A stretch of 64,000 nucleotides of DNA from an uncultured Chloroflexota bacterium (GCA_902786265.1 CADACE010000009.1:62001-126000); one strand, 5' to 3'; positions 50,493-61,164 are shown, counted from the first letter of the stretch. Numbers and translations are program-made. Notes: generated from the sequence alone by a model not told the origin.

Positions 50493-51265
50493 TAACGGTC
50501 GATCTGCACAGCCATATTCTGCCCTGGATGGATGATGGAGCATCTGATTCAGATGTTTCTATGACGCTGCTCCATAAGGAAGCGTCAGATGGAATCCGGC
50601 AAATTGCGTTGACATCACATTTCAATCCTATTGATGAAAAAGTCAGTGAATTTCGGATCCGTCGGGCTGTTTCTTTCAGACAATTGAATAAAGTGATTGA
50701 AAACAGTGATTTAAAAGGGCTTTTTGATTTGCGTCCTGCTGCTGAAATCCGGTATAATGCCTCTCTTCTCGAAATGGAAGATTTGGATGATTTGTGTATT
50801 GCCGGTACGAAAGTGCTGTTGATAGAATTCTCTACACAGCACTATCCTGAGTTCGTTCAGGATATTTTTTACCGTCTTCAGGCAAAAGGATATACAATTT
50901 TAATGGCTCATGTGGAACGTTTTCCATGGCTGCGGGAAAAACCGGAAATATTGTATGATCTTGTCTGCGGCGGTGCTTATGCACAGGTAAATGCAGAGTC
51001 TGTTTGCAAATCGAAACAAACATATTCCTTTATCAGGAAAATGATGGATTGCGGTCTGATTCACTGTCTGGGAACTGATACACATAATATGGAAAAACGT
51101 CCGCCCTACATGAAGGAAGCGGAGCATGTTATTGCAAAAAATCAGGGTGAAGATACAGTAGCTTATATAAATGAAATCGGACAGTCATTGCTTGCCGGTA
51201 AGATGCCGAATGCATATATTCCATCAAAACCTAAAAAAGGATTCTGGGATTTTCTTAAAAAATGA
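50489..51265 (+). CDS. CpsB/YwqE-type PHP tyrosine phosphatase
   Basis: This 258-residue PHP-fold phosphatase has the metal-binding start TVDLHSHILPWMDDGASDSD, TSHFNP, the segment AHVERFPWL and the late motif CLGTDTHNMEKRPP. In this family it dephosphorylates the tyrosine tail of the cognate CpsD kinase, whose gene it overlaps by four bases. Together they form the usual Wzz-kinase-phosphatase module. Confidence 0.94.
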   Translation: MITVDLHSHILPWMDDGASDSDVSMTLLHKEASDGIRQIALTSHFNPIDEKVSEFRIRRAVSFRQLNKVIENSDLKGLFDLRPAAEIRYNASLLEMEDLDDLCIAGTKVLLIEFSTQHYPEFVQDIFYRLQAKGYTILMAHVERFPWLREKPEILYDLVCGGAYAQVNAESVCKSKQTYSFIRKMMDCGLIHCLGTDTHNMEKRPPYMKEAEHVIAKNQGEDTVAYINEIGQSLLAGKMPNAYIPSKPKKGFWDFLKK

Positions 51266-53454
51266 GTGAAAAAAAAGTATGCCGGGTTTTCCGGCTTTTT
51301 TCTTTTGTTATTCCAATATTGATTCTATGCATATATTTTATCTGGAAAGGATTAACACCGTTTGGCAATAATACTTTTCTGATTCATGATATGAATGCGC
51401 AATATATCAATTTTTATGCGTATTTGAAGAGTTGTATTGCGGGAAAAAATAATTTTGTATATAGTTTCAGCCGTGGATTGGGCGGGGATTTTCCTTCATT
51501 TTTTGCTTATTATTTGACTTCTCCTTTTAATATCATCACGATGCTTTTTCCGGATGAATTGATGCCTATAGGTATAAGTCTGGAAATGATGTTTCTTTTT
51601 GGATTATCCGGTGCAGCATGTTATTATTCTCTGGAGTATCTTACAAAAAGCAATCATAAATTGATGCTGCTGTTTTTCTCGTCCGCATATAGTTTGTCCG
51701 GATGGATGCTGCTTAATGCTGAAAATTTTCAGTTTATTCCGGAAGCAGCTGTATTACCGATGGTGATCGTTTCCTGCCAAAAGATGAAAGAAACCGGAAA
51801 GATGCTGAGTACCGTATTATGGCTTGCTGTATCGGTGATCCTGAACTTTTATATCGGATATATGATTTTTATCTTTACGTTTCTTTGGCTCATTATTTCG
51901 AATGGGAAAAAATTTACGGTTAAGTATTTAGGAGTTTTCGTATTTGCTGCATTGATCAGTATGCCGGTTTGGTTTCCTGTATTACGTCAGTTTGGAGCTA
52001 CCTGGAAAAGTACGGAAGCTGATTGGTACTCGCCGAATATTAATTTCCCCATGCTGCCATTTTTAAAAAAATTTTTGCCGGGACAATTTGATTACCAGCA
52101 ATATATGGACGATGGATTGCCATCGGTTTACTGCAGTCTGATCACTGTCCTGTCCGCAATCGTTTATTTTATAACCGATGATGATTTGACTGTAAAACGA
52201 CAAAGAGCAATACTTTTGATCATCCTCTTCGTATCCCTTATTTTTCAGCCGTTAACGATGGTATGGCAGGGATTCAGCAAGGCGCATTGGTGGCCTTACA
52301 GATTTTCATTCATGTTGATATATTTGCTCGTTCTTTGTGCAGCCTCCAGTAAAGAAAAAATTCCCTGGTTTATTTTGCTGATTGGAATTCCCGGCATAAT
52401 CTATAATATGTTTATTACATTTGATGTGAAGTTATACTATGCCGAACCGTTGAGCGAATACTCTGAATTCGTACAAAACAAAAAGATCTTGCTCAACTCG
52501 ATAGATAATAAAGATGAATTATTCCGTATTGAAGATCTTCATCCACGAAACGATAATGACGCGATGTTCTTTTCTTATGCTGGAATTACCCATTTTGATT
52601 CATTTGCAAACGGATCCGGCTTCAAATTTCTAAGTTCACTCGGTTTTCCCCAGGACCGCGGTACCTTACAATACGGCCTTGGAAATACGGAATTTGCAAA
52701 TTCTTTGCTTGGTGTTCGTTATGTTATTGATGGAAATGAAATCAGGCGTCGTGAGATTCCTTCTTCATTCGCATATCTTTTGCCGGAAAATATTGCTAAC
52801 AAACTTACTGTTACGGATGAAGAGAATCCTGCGGATTATCAAAACGCCGCAGCCTGTGCATTGGGATATTCTTCCGAAATCTTATCACCTGTAGAGACCG
52901 TTGCAAGCACAGAAAATATTGAGTGCGACGAACAATTCTGCTGGAAAACAGATCCGGAAGCGGATGGATTCTTTATTTATGAAGCTGTCATTCCGGAAGG
53001 ACAAGCGTTATATGCTTATGTCGATGATTCTTTCCTTGTCGGAAAACTGTCTTTTCTGATAAATGATGAACTTGTATCAATCACTTCTCCAGACGGGTTG
53101 ATCCCGCTTAAAAAAGCGGACGAGCCGGAAAAAACAGAGTTTAAGATTTTAGCGGAATCTGCTTTAGCGGACAATCCTGTAATTCATTTTTACACCGAAG
53201 ATCAGGAAAATGTTGCACAGTTGTTTTCACCATTGATGAAAGATCTTACTGTGAAAAAACTGAGCAGTTCTGTTTTACAGATCAGCCTTACTCCCACAGA
53301 GAAATCAGGAATGCTGCTTGTAACACTTCCTTATGATTCGCGGTGGAAAGCTTCATCCGGTGGTGAAGGGCTGAAAACAAAAGAAATTTGGGATATGTTT
53401 CTGGGGATTGAAATACCTGCAGGGGTCAGCGAATTGAGGTTGGATTACCGATAA
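51262..53454 (+). CDS. YfhO-family polytopic membrane protein
   Basis: This 730-residue protein has about ten to twelve hydrophobic helices in its first 400 residues, with the conserved FGNNTFLIHDMNAQYINFYA and YSFSRGLGGDFPSFFAYYLT loop near the start. A soluble C-terminal beta-rich domain follows. YfhO-family proteins resemble GT-C glycosyltransferases that decorate cell-surface polymers. It overlaps the phosphatase gene by four bases and ends the operon before a strong terminator. No other glycosyltransferase gene is in the operon. Confidence 0.88.
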   Translation: MSEKKVCRVFRLFSFVIPILILCIYFIWKGLTPFGNNTFLIHDMNAQYINFYAYLKSCIAGKNNFVYSFSRGLGGDFPSFFAYYLTSPFNIITMLFPDELMPIGISLEMMFLFGLSGAACYYSLEYLTKSNHKLMLLFFSSAYSLSGWMLLNAENFQFIPEAAVLPMVIVSCQKMKETGKMLSTVLWLAVSVILNFYIGYMIFIFTFLWLIISNGKKFTVKYLGVFVFAALISMPVWFPVLRQFGATWKSTEADWYSPNINFPMLPFLKKFLPGQFDYQQYMDDGLPSVYCSLITVLSAIVYFITDDDLTVKRQRAILLIILFVSLIFQPLTMVWQGFSKAHWWPYRFSFMLIYLLVLCAASSKEKIPWFILLIGIPGIIYNMFITFDVKLYYAEPLSEYSEFVQNKKILLNSIDNKDELFRIEDLHPRNDNDAMFFSYAGITHFDSFANGSGFKFLSSLGFPQDRGTLQYGLGNTEFANSLLGVRYVIDGNEIRRREIPSSFAYLLPENIANKLTVTDEENPADYQNAAACALGYSSEILSPVETVASTENIECDEQFCWKTDPEADGFFIYEAVIPEGQALYAYVDDSFLVGKLSFLINDELVSITSPDGLIPLKKADEPEKTEFKILAESALADNPVIHFYTEDQENVAQLFSPLMKDLTVKKLSSSVLQISLTPTEKSGMLLVTLPYDSRWKASSGGEGLKTKEIWDMFLGIEIPAGVSELRLDYR

Positions 53455-53497
53455 ACATTTGCTGTACATTTTCTGATATTGATAAACAATATATGCA

Positions 53498-53532
53498 GAA
53501 AAAAGCCGGTGGATTTTTCCATCGGCTTTTTC
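53498..53532. terminator. bidirectional terminator between yfhO-like gene and rpoB
   Basis: GAAAAAAGCCGGTGGA pairs with TCCATCGGCTTTTTC around a T4 loop, giving a GC-rich stem flanked by A and T runs usable from both strands. It separates two convergent genes, and on the - strand it ends the rpoB transcript without rpoC. Confidence 0.88.
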
Positions 53533-53562
53533 GTTCACTGAATTACAGAATACCGGGCGAAT

Positions 53563-56500
53563 CTAATTCATCAATTTATCGAGATCATCAAGTGACGGAT
53601 TATCATCGTTGTCATCATTGATTTCATCATCGTCATCGATATCTGTGTCGGATGCTGATTCTTCGTCGTTGATCTTCGGTGATACAGTATTCCAGGAGAG
53701 ATCAACCTTGCTAAGCCCTGCAAACGGATTGGAAGGCATGTCGTTGACATTGAGCAGCTTATCCACGTTTTTCAGTTCGTCATCGATAGATTTATCGTTG
53801 GCTGAAAGCAGTGCGCTTTCGATGCGCGGAGCCTTGACTTTTTCTTCATCCTTACCGAACTTGATCGTTTCGCCTGTATCAAGAACTGCTTCCACAGCCA
53901 AACCGAGTGACTGCAATTCCTTCACGAGAACACGGAAGGATGCGGGCAGACCGGGATCCTGGATCTCATTACCCTTAACGATAGCTTCGTAAGTGGAAAC
54001 ACGACCCTGAATATCATCGGATTTGACAGTGAGCATTTCCTGCAGTGTGTAAGCCGCACCGTAAGCTTCAAGAGCCCACACTTCCATTTCACCGAAACGC
54101 TGACCGCCGAACTGGGCTTTACCACCGAGAGGCTGCTGCGTAACAAGGCTGTATGGACCGGTAGAACGGGCGTGGACTTTGTCTTCCACAAGGTGATGCA
54201 GCTTAAGCATGGTCATGACACCGACGGTAACCGGCTGGTCGAAAGGTTCGCCGGATTTCCCATTCATCAGAATCTGTTTACCGACGATCGGAACCGGGTG
54301 ACCGGTCTTCAGGCTGATGTGAGCTGCCTGATTGCGCAGTTCAGCTTCATCATCGGATTCCGGAGTCTCACCTTCGCTGATGATCCACAATTTCAGGCAG
54401 GCATGGATCGCGGCCTGATCTTTTGGTAAGATGTTCGGCGAATTCGGTTCAACATTACTCCAGTCGATGATCGTATCCGGGTCAAAGCCATTATCACGGA
54501 GCCATTCAGTGAGTACAGCATGTTTCAGCTGAACATCTTCATTCAGATCATCCATGGGGATGCTGCGTTCATTGAAGACTTCCGTCACATAAGCCCGGCG
54601 GACCTCATCATCATCTTCAAAGGCAGAAGTATCGATTTCATGTTCATGAGCCCAATCCCAGGCCTTGTCACCCCATTCTTTCCAGGCAGTATCAAGCATC
54701 CAGGCACGAGCCAGTTCGGATTCGATTTCGTATTCTGTAGCACCGTCAAATACCGGTGTGATGGCGCGGAATCCCAGACGCAGTGCTGCCCATCCGAGAT
54801 GGACTTCGAGCACCTGGCCGATGTTCATACGACCGGGGACACCCAACGGGTTCAGAATGATATCGACCGGTGTACCGTCTTCAAGATAGGGCATATCTTC
54901 CACAGGAACTACACGGGAAACAACACCTTTGTTACCATGGCGGCCTGCCATCTTGTCACCGGCTGTCAGTTTACGGCGCTGAGCGACGGAGATGCGGACA
55001 CGCTTGTTGACACCGGCAGGCAGGTCTGAATTATCATCACGGTTGAAGACCTTGACATCAACCACTTTACCGCGTTCACCATGAGGCATACGCAGTGAAT
55101 TATCTTTGACATCACGGGATTTTTCACCGAAAATGGCACGGAGCAGACGCTCTTCCGGGGTGAGTTCTTTTTCGCCCTTCGGGGTGATCTTACCGACAAT
55201 GATATCGCCGGGGCCGACTTCCGCACCGATGCGAATGATACCTTCATCATCCAGATCTTTGATGGCGTCATCACCGACATTCGGAATATCACGGGTGATT
55301 TCTTCTGAACCGAGTTTCGTCTCCAGTGCGTCATGTTCATATTTTTCAATATGGACAGAGGAGAATTTATCTGCCATGACAACACGTTCGGAAATCAGGA
55401 TAGCGTCTTCGAAGTTACCGCCTTCCCAGGATACGAACGCTACAACAACGTTCTGCCCCAGGGCCAGCTGACCGTCAACGGTTGAGGAAGAATCGGCAAG
55501 AACCTGATGCTTCTTGATCTTCTGTCCCTTGACAACGGCAGGACGCTGATCAATACAAGTGCTCTGGTTGGAGCGCTGGTATTTGCGCAGCTGATACGGA
55601 TGAATGGTTCCTTCGTCAGTCTGGACAATGATCTGTTCCGCGTTAACGGAGATAACTTCCCCGTCTTCCGTAGCTGTTAAAACCTGTCCGGAATCGATGG
55701 CCGCATACTGTTCCATACCGGTGGAAACCAGCGGAATATCCGGGTTGATCAACGGAACGGCCTGGGCCTGCATGTTGGAACCCATCAAAGCGCGGTTCGC
55801 GTCATCGTGTTCGAGGAACGGAATCAATGCAGCACTGACACCGACTACCTGCTGCGGAGAAACGTCCATATATTCAATGTTTTCCGGTGTGGCAGTTGTG
55901 AATTCGGAATAATGACGGATTGATACCCGTTTTTGATCGAATTCCATGTTCGGTTTCATGCGTGTATTGGACTGAGCAATACGGAATTTATCTTCCGCAT
56001 CAGCAGAGAGGTAATCCACTTCGTCGGAAACGAACGGCGTGATGAGCACCTTATCGGATTCAATTTCCTGGATCTTCTTGAAAAGATCTTCGTCGATGCG
56101 TGTGCCTGCTTCAGCGATGACATTCCCGTCTTTATCACTGAGTGTTTCACGCAGTTCACGGCCGATCAGGCGATCGTCATCTTTATAGAGATTGTTGTAT
56201 ACACGGCGGTACGGAGTTTCGATAAAGCCGTATTCATTGACTTTCGCGTAGTTGGCGAGACGGCCGATCAAACCAATGTTCGGACCTTCCGGTGTTTCGA
56301 TCGGGCAGATACGGCCATAGTGTGTGTGGTGAACGTCGCGGACGTCAAACCCTGCACGTTCACGGCGCAGACCGCCCGGACCCAACGCAGAGAGTGTACG
56401 CTTATGACGCAGTTCTGCCAGCGGGTTGTTCTGGTCCATGAACTGGGAAAGCTGGGATGAACCATAGAATTCGCGCAAAGCTGATGTCACGGGGCGGATA

Positions 56501-57687
56501 TTGACCAGGCTGATCGGGGAGACGTGTTCCTGATCATGGATGGACATACGTTCCTTGATGACACGTTCCATGCGGCGCAGACCGATGCGGAGTTTGTTGC
56601 CGATCAGTTCGCCGACGGTCTTGACACGGCGGTTGCCGAGATGGTCGATATCGTCTTTTTCTTTAGTCCCGTTATTGATTTCGATCATGTGGCGCACGAG
56701 GTTGACAACATCCCATTTGGTGACGTTGCGGTGTGCGATCGGAATCCGTTCGGTGAGATCCAGCTTCTGGTTCAGCTTATAACGGCCGACACGTTCCAGG
56801 TCATAATGACGCTGGTCGAAAAGCTGCTCTTCGAGGAATTCGCGGGCATTTTCGAGGTTGAACGGGTCACCCGGGCGCATTTTCTTGAAGAATTCGATAA
56901 GCGCCAGTTCGCCGATGGTCATGCCGGTTGAAGTGTCCCAAACCGGTTCCTGTTTGAAGGTGGCCTGGATATACTGGCGGTCTTTGTTGTTATCGACATC
57001 GCCGAACAAAGCCAGCAATTCTTCATCGGTTCCTTCCTTGATTGGGGAATCTTCGATGCCGTCATCGACTGCAGCCAGTGCACGCAGGAAAATCGTGATC
57101 GGCACAGTGCGCTTGCGGTTGAATTTCAGAATGATGTAGTCATTCTTGCGGGTTTCAAATTCCATCCATGCACCGCGGTCCGGGATCAATTTTGCCATTG
57201 CCTGACGGTGCCCGGTGGAGTGGTCTACCGGTGCTTCAAAATAGACGCCTGGGGAACGGATCAACTGTGAAACGACGACACGTTCGGAACCATTAATGAT
57301 AAAGGTACCGCTTTCCGTCATTTCCGGAAATTCACCAAGGAAAACATCCTGCTTTTGCGGCGAGGCAATGGAAGGTCCGGCAAGCAGAACAGAGACGTAT
57401 AAAGGAGAGGAATAGGTCAGATCCCGCTCAACACATTCGTCAACGGTTTGTTTCGGTTCGCCAAACCAGAATTTCAGATCCCATTCTTTTGAAATATCGG
57501 AATTGCTCGGGAAGTAGAGTTTCATTCCATGATTGAAGGATTCGATCGGAGAAATTTCATCAAGAAGTTCCGCGATGCCGTATTGCTTCAATCGGTTGAA
57601 GGAATCGAGCTGAATGTCAATAAAGCCCGGAAGTGGGTAGACATTCGGAATACGTGCATAGGATTTCGTATGCTGTGTAGTAGTCAA
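53563..57687 (-). CDS. rpoB: DNA-directed RNA polymerase beta subunit
   Basis: The protein of about 1374 residues is full length, with [20 protein letters not shown], the rifampicin-pocket segment [20 protein letters not shown] and [20 protein letters not shown]. The C-terminal [20 protein letters not shown] is also present. An acidic tail of about 60 residues (rich in Asp and Asn) extends past the usual end. I choose the TTG at 57687, because GGAGG lies five bases before it; that GGAGG is inside the alternative reading from the ATG at 57699. Unusually, no rpoC follows and no rplJL precedes it. Position 529 (E. coli numbering) is Thr instead of Arg. Confidence 0.97.
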   Translation of the reverse strand: MTTTQHTKSYARIPNVYPLPGFIDIQLDSFNRLKQYGIAELLDEISPIESFNHGMKLYFPSNSDISKEWDLKFWFGEPKQTVDECVERDLTYSSPLYVSVLLAGPSIASPQKQDVFLGEFPEMTESGTFIINGSERVVVSQLIRSPGVYFEAPVDHSTGHRQAMAKLIPDRGAWMEFETRKNDYIILKFNRKRTVPITIFLRALAAVDDGIEDSPIKEGTDEELLALFGDVDNNKDRQYIQATFKQEPVWDTSTGMTIGELALIEFFKKMRPGDPFNLENAREFLEEQLFDQRHYDLERVGRYKLNQKLDLTERIPIAHRNVTKWDVVNLVRHMIEINNGTKEKDDIDHLGNRRVKTVGELIGNKLRIGLRRMERVIKERMSIHDQEHVSPISLVNIRPVTSALREFYGSSQLSQFMDQNNPLAELRHKRTLSALGPGGLRRERAGFDVRDVHHTHYGRICPIETPEGPNIGLIGRLANYAKVNEYGFIETPYRRVYNNLYKDDDRLIGRELRETLSDKDGNVIAEAGTRIDEDLFKKIQEIESDKVLITPFVSDEVDYLSADAEDKFRIAQSNTRMKPNMEFDQKRVSIRHYSEFTTATPENIEYMDVSPQQVVGVSAALIPFLEHDDANRALMGSNMQAQAVPLINPDIPLVSTGMEQYAAIDSGQVLTATEDGEVISVNAEQIIVQTDEGTIHPYQLRKYQRSNQSTCIDQRPAVVKGQKIKKHQVLADSSSTVDGQLALGQNVVVAFVSWEGGNFEDAILISERVVMADKFSSVHIEKYEHDALETKLGSEEITRDIPNVGDDAIKDLDDEGIIRIGAEVGPGDIIVGKITPKGEKELTPEERLLRAIFGEKSRDVKDNSLRMPHGERGKVVDVKVFNRDDNSDLPAGVNKRVRISVAQRRKLTAGDKMAGRHGNKGVVSRVVPVEDMPYLEDGTPVDIILNPLGVPGRMNIGQVLEVHLGWAALRLGFRAITPVFDGATEYEIESELARAWMLDTAWKEWGDKAWDWAHEHEIDTSAFEDDDEVRRAYVTEVFNERSIPMDDLNEDVQLKHAVLTEWLRDNGFDPDTIIDWSNVEPNSPNILPKDQAAIHACLKLWIISEGETPESDDEAELRNQAAHISLKTGHPVPIVGKQILMNGKSGEPFDQPVTVGVMTMLKLHHLVEDKVHARSTGPYSLVTQQPLGGKAQFGGQRFGEMEVWALEAYGAAYTLQEMLTVKSDDIQGRVSTYEAIVKGNEIQDPGLPASFRVLVKELQSLGLAVEAVLDTGETIKFGKDEEKVKAPRIESALLSANDKSIDDELKNVDKLLNVNDMPSNPFAGLSKVDLSWNTVSPKINDEESASDTDIDDDDEINDDNDDNPSLDDLDKLMN

Positions 57688-57898
57688 ATTGGCCTCCATT
57701 AAAAATCTTTGACAGTGTCTTCCTACCACAAATCAGCGCACATGTACGACCCGCCGAATAACTGGTAAAATCACATGGACTAATTATTATAATTCCGAAT
57801 CGGGAAAAATGGCATAATATTTATTTTTCAGTGACTGATTGTTCAGTTGTATTAAAAAAACTTCCGGTTTCTAAGGCCGTAATATACTGATGATTTTC

Positions 57899-58519
57899 TC
57901 AATAAATTAAAGGCTTTGCGATATGCTTTGAGAAAAACTGTACGAAGGGCCCGAGTCCCAGTGCGCAGACGAGTGTGCCGATACCTACGATCCCTCCTGA
58001 TAGATAAGCGATCAGCACACATGTGCCGTCGGTGAGGATCCTGCACCAGAAATACTGTCGTCCGCTTTTTTCGGAAATAGTGATCGAAAGGGCGTCATAA
58101 GGCGCGATTCCTACGTTGGCAGTTTGGTAAAAAGCGCTCGCAAGGCTCAGGACAAGGATTCCCGCGGCCATCAGCAGCAGTCTGGATCCAAAATCCGTGG
58201 GTACATCCCAGATTTTCCGGATCCCGCGTTCATACAGCGATGCCAGAGGACCCACCAGAAACCAGTTGACAAAGGTGCCGACACCGATCAGTTTTTTATT
58301 CCAGATCCATTCTACGACAAAAAAGAGACAGTTGGTAACAACCATCACGATCGCGAAATCGATCCCGATCCGGTCAGCAATGGCGATGACCATGGATGTG
58401 GAGGGTCCGGTTCCCATCAGGGACAGCTTGAACAATATCAATCCCAGGGACAGGATAAAAATTCCCGCGGTCATACCGACAATTCTTCGGGTGGTGTAGT
58501 TCTTGTTCATCCGGTACAT
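57899..58519 (-). CDS. YczE-like integral membrane protein
   Basis: This protein of about 206 residues has five hydrophobic helices (RIVGMTAGIFILSLGLILFK, IVMVVTNCLFFVVEWIW, LLLMAAGILVLSLASAFYQT). It has the loop LMGTGPSTSMVIAIADRIG after helix one and the motif TANVGIAPYDALSITISEKS, both diagnostic of the YczE/YyaS group. The longer reading frame runs to 58672, but the upstream residues are not membrane-protein-like, so the ATG at 58519 (or 58510) is preferred. Function is not established. It lies upstream of rpoB on the same strand. Confidence 0.75.
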   Translation of the reverse strand: MYRMNKNYTTRRIVGMTAGIFILSLGLILFKLSLMGTGPSTSMVIAIADRIGIDFAIVMVVTNCLFFVVEWIWNKKLIGVGTFVNWFLVGPLASLYERGIRKIWDVPTDFGSRLLLMAAGILVLSLASAFYQTANVGIAPYDALSITISEKSGRQYFWCRILTDGTCVLIAYLSGGIVGIGTLVCALGLGPFVQFFSKHIAKPLIY

Positions 58520-58702
58520 AATTCTTCGGCTGTCATTATACCCTAAATCAGAAATTTGCTGCTGTCTGTTGACTTTACAAATTTGAAATTGCCTTCGGAA
58601 GAAAGCGATATAATGATGGAAAAAATCATATTTCAAATGACCGTTCGGGTGTACCGGATCAGGTGACAGCACGGTTTGATCAGGATATTTTTGAAAATTT
58701 AA

Positions 58703-58734
58703 TTAAAAAAAACTGCCGCGATTTCGCGGCAGTT
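58703..58734 (-). terminator. intrinsic terminator of fba
   Basis: AACTGCCGCG and CGCGGCAGTT (58711-58720 and 58725-58734) form a perfect 10-bp stem with a four-base loop. On the - strand it is followed by a run of T. It lies just after the fba stop codon. Confidence 0.93.
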
Positions 58735-58758
58735 TTGGTTTGGCATTGAGAAAATCGC

Positions 58759-59709
58759 TTAGGCGTTGATGAGCTTGCGGACTTCTTCAAGCTGGCCGGC
58801 AGAACCGAGTTTGACGTTCTTCGCGGCGATGAAGTTGGCGTATTCGGACATGAAGATCTTGCCAATCGGGCGGAAGTCGAAGGCTTCCGGATGATCGCGG
58901 AAGTATTCGCGGTGTACGCGGGTCCAGACCAGACGGCCATCGGTGTCGATGTTGATCTTGGTCACGCCGAGTTTCGCAGCCTGCAGGAACTGGTTGTCAT
59001 CGACACCCTTCGCACCGGCAAGGTTACCGCCGGCGGCATTGATGCGGGCAACTTCTTCCTGCGGAACGGAGGAGGAACCATGCATGACGAGCGGGAAGCC
59101 CGGGACGCGCTTCTGGATCTCGGCCAGAACGTCGAAGTGCAGGCTCTGGGAACCGGAGAATTTGAAAGCACCGTGAGAGGTACCGATCGCGACAGCGAGG
59201 GAATCGACGCCGGTCTTTTCAACGAATTCTTTTACGGAATCCGGATCGGTCAGTTTCGCGTCAGCTTCGGAAACGGTAACGTGTTCTTCCACGCCACCCA
59301 GCTGGCCGAGTTCAGCTTCCACAACCAGACCCTTGGCATGAGCTGCATCGACAACACGCTTGGTGGTGGCGACGTTCTCATCGAACGGCTTGGAGGAGGC
59401 ATCGATCATGACAGAGGAATAGAAACCGCTGTTGATGCAGTCATAGCAGGTATCTTCATCACCGTGATCAAGATGGACCGCGAAAATGGCATCCGGGTAC
59501 ATCTGGTCAGCGCTGCGGATCAGACCTTCGAGCATAATAGTGCTTGTGTATTTGCGGGCACCCTTGGAGATCTGGATGATGAACGGGGCTTTGGACTGCA
59601 TGTTGCCTTCGAACAGACCGATGATCTGTTCGGCGTTGTTGATGTTATAAGCGCCGATAGCGTATTTGCCGTAAGCAGCTTTGAACAAATCTTTTGTAGT
59701 GACGATCAT
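58759..59709 (-). CDS. fba: fructose-bisphosphate aldolase, class II
   Basis: This 316-residue zinc aldolase cleaves fructose 1,6-bisphosphate. The first metal histidine lies in FAVHLDHGDEDTCYDCINSG. Further signatures are VEAELGQLGGVEEHVTVSEA, AVAIGTSHGAFKF and VMHGSSSVPQEEVARINAAG. It is preceded by GGAG and the start ATG at 59709. It lies 86 bases after the PPi-type phosphofructokinase gene on the same strand, so the two glycolytic steps may be co-transcribed. Confidence 0.96.
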   Translation of the reverse strand: MIVTTKDLFKAAYGKYAIGAYNINNAEQIIGLFEGNMQSKAPFIIQISKGARKYTSTIMLEGLIRSADQMYPDAIFAVHLDHGDEDTCYDCINSGFYSSVMIDASSKPFDENVATTKRVVDAAHAKGLVVEAELGQLGGVEEHVTVSEADAKLTDPDSVKEFVEKTGVDSLAVAIGTSHGAFKFSGSQSLHFDVLAEIQKRVPGFPLVMHGSSSVPQEEVARINAAGGNLAGAKGVDDNQFLQAAKLGVTKINIDTDGRLVWTRVHREYFRDHPEAFDFRPIGKIFMSEYANFIAAKNVKLGSAGQLEEVRKLINA

Positions 59710-59795
59710 TGAGTAACTCCTTTATAAGGTTTGAAAAAACGAGAGGACAGTTCCGTGTGATGGATCATCACGTGAAACCGCCTCCAATCTTAACA

Positions 59796-60962
59796 TTAGC
59801 TGAGGAACATCGGGACGCCGAGGAAGTCCTTGATCTTCGGGCGATACTTTTCGATATCGTAGTAGGCAGCGATATCGACGATCTTCTTGCCGGAAAGGAT
59901 CATGGTTACCGGGACGGTGGTGTATTTACCGCCGTGCAGCGCGACCATACGGCCGGTGTCGCCGCGTTCAACACACTGCCAGGCCAGGTTACCGAAGGAA
60001 GAGGCAACCATGCGGTCCAGTGAGTCCGGAGCGCCGGAGCGCATCATGTAGCCGACCTGCTGGTACATCACGTTGGAGCCGGTGCGCTTCTTGACAGCTT
60101 CCGCAACGATCATGCCGATGCCGCCGAGTTTGCGGTGGCCGTAAGCATCCATTTCACCGGTTTCGATCACGTCGCCGCCTTCCATGATGGCGCCTTCGGA
60201 GACGGTCAGCACGGAGTAGTGGGACGGATTGTTCTTCTTGTCAGCGAGCAGGAATTCGGAAAGTTTGTCAATGTTGAAGTGAACTTCAGGGATGACAGCA
60301 CGATCTGTGGAGGCAAGATAGGATGCGATCAAACTGGTTTCGCCGGAGTTGCGGCCGAACAGTTCGATGATACCGATTCTTTCATGGGAACCCAGGGAGG
60401 TGCGCATGTTGGTGATGACTTCGACAGAGCGGGTCATAGCGGTGGAAAAGCCGATGCAGTAGTCGGTGCCGAATACGTCATTGTCCATGGTCTTCGGGAT
60501 GGCGACAACCGGGACGCCTTCATTGTGCATGCGGACGGTATAGCTCAGGGTATCATCGCCGCCGACGGTGACGAGGTAGTCGATGCCCAGGTTTTCCAGG
60601 TTGCGCATGATGTGCGGGGTGTAATCCCAGGTGGTTTCATCCTTCTGAACGCCGAGAGGGGAATCCTTCAGAAAATCGGGGATGACGTCTTTCTTCACGT
60701 TCTGCGGGTTAGTGCGGGAAGAGTGAAGGAAGGTACCGCCGGTGCGGTCGATCTTACGAACGTCGTTGTAGGCCAGTTCACGAATGTAGGTCGCTTTTGT
60801 TTCCGGATCTTCCGGGTTATAGTTCAGCAGACCGCCCCAGCCGCGGCGGATACCCAAAACGCGGTAACCGGCTTCCAGAGCATTTACGATTGTGGCTTTC
60901 ATCGCTACGTTCAGCCCGGGGACATCGCCTCCGCCGGTCAGAATTGCAAGTGTTTTTGTCAT
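59796..60962 (-). CDS. pfp: 6-phosphofructokinase, PPi-dependent type
   Basis: This enzyme of about 388 residues begins MTKTLAILTGGGDVPGLNVA. It carries VTVGGDDTLSY and VAIPKTMDNDVFGTDYCIGF. The Asp in GGDD (Gly in ATP enzymes) and the Lys in PKTMDND are the residues that select pyrophosphate over ATP. It can work reversibly in glycolysis and gluconeogenesis and saves ATP. The ATG at 60962 follows GGAGG; a 37-residue upstream extension is not conserved-looking. It is encoded ahead of the aldolase gene. Confidence 0.94.
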   Translation of the reverse strand: MTKTLAILTGGGDVPGLNVAMKATIVNALEAGYRVLGIRRGWGGLLNYNPEDPETKATYIRELAYNDVRKIDRTGGTFLHSSRTNPQNVKKDVIPDFLKDSPLGVQKDETTWDYTPHIMRNLENLGIDYLVTVGGDDTLSYTVRMHNEGVPVVAIPKTMDNDVFGTDYCIGFSTAMTRSVEVITNMRTSLGSHERIGIIELFGRNSGETSLIASYLASTDRAVIPEVHFNIDKLSEFLLADKKNNPSHYSVLTVSEGAIMEGGDVIETGEMDAYGHRKLGGIGMIVAEAVKKRTGSNVMYQQVGYMMRSGAPDSLDRMVASSFGNLAWQCVERGDTGRMVALHGGKYTTVPVTMILSGKKIVDIAAYYDIEKYRPKIKDFLGVPMFLS

Positions 60963-61164
60963 ATTTGCCTCCGCAAAAAAATGTACATAATTAAATAAGG
61001 TAATCTTTTCAAAATTATCCGCAACCATTATATCACATGTACCGGCTTTCTCATGAGATTGTGTTATTTTCATATATCAGATTCACGGTTATCTGCCCTG
61101 CCGGGTGCCGATATCAGGCATCATTCCTTTGATAGGGTATAATTGTGTTTGAGGAAACGAAACG

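Noticed and set aside
58520..58672. N-terminal extension of the YczE-like gene
   Set aside because: The residues encoded upstream of 58519 are not membrane-protein-like and the frame begins within intergenic sequence; the shorter protein matches the family.
60963..61073. N-terminal extension of the PPi-type phosphofructokinase
   Set aside because: GGAGG lies directly before the ATG at 60962, and the family starts at the TLAILTGGGD strand.
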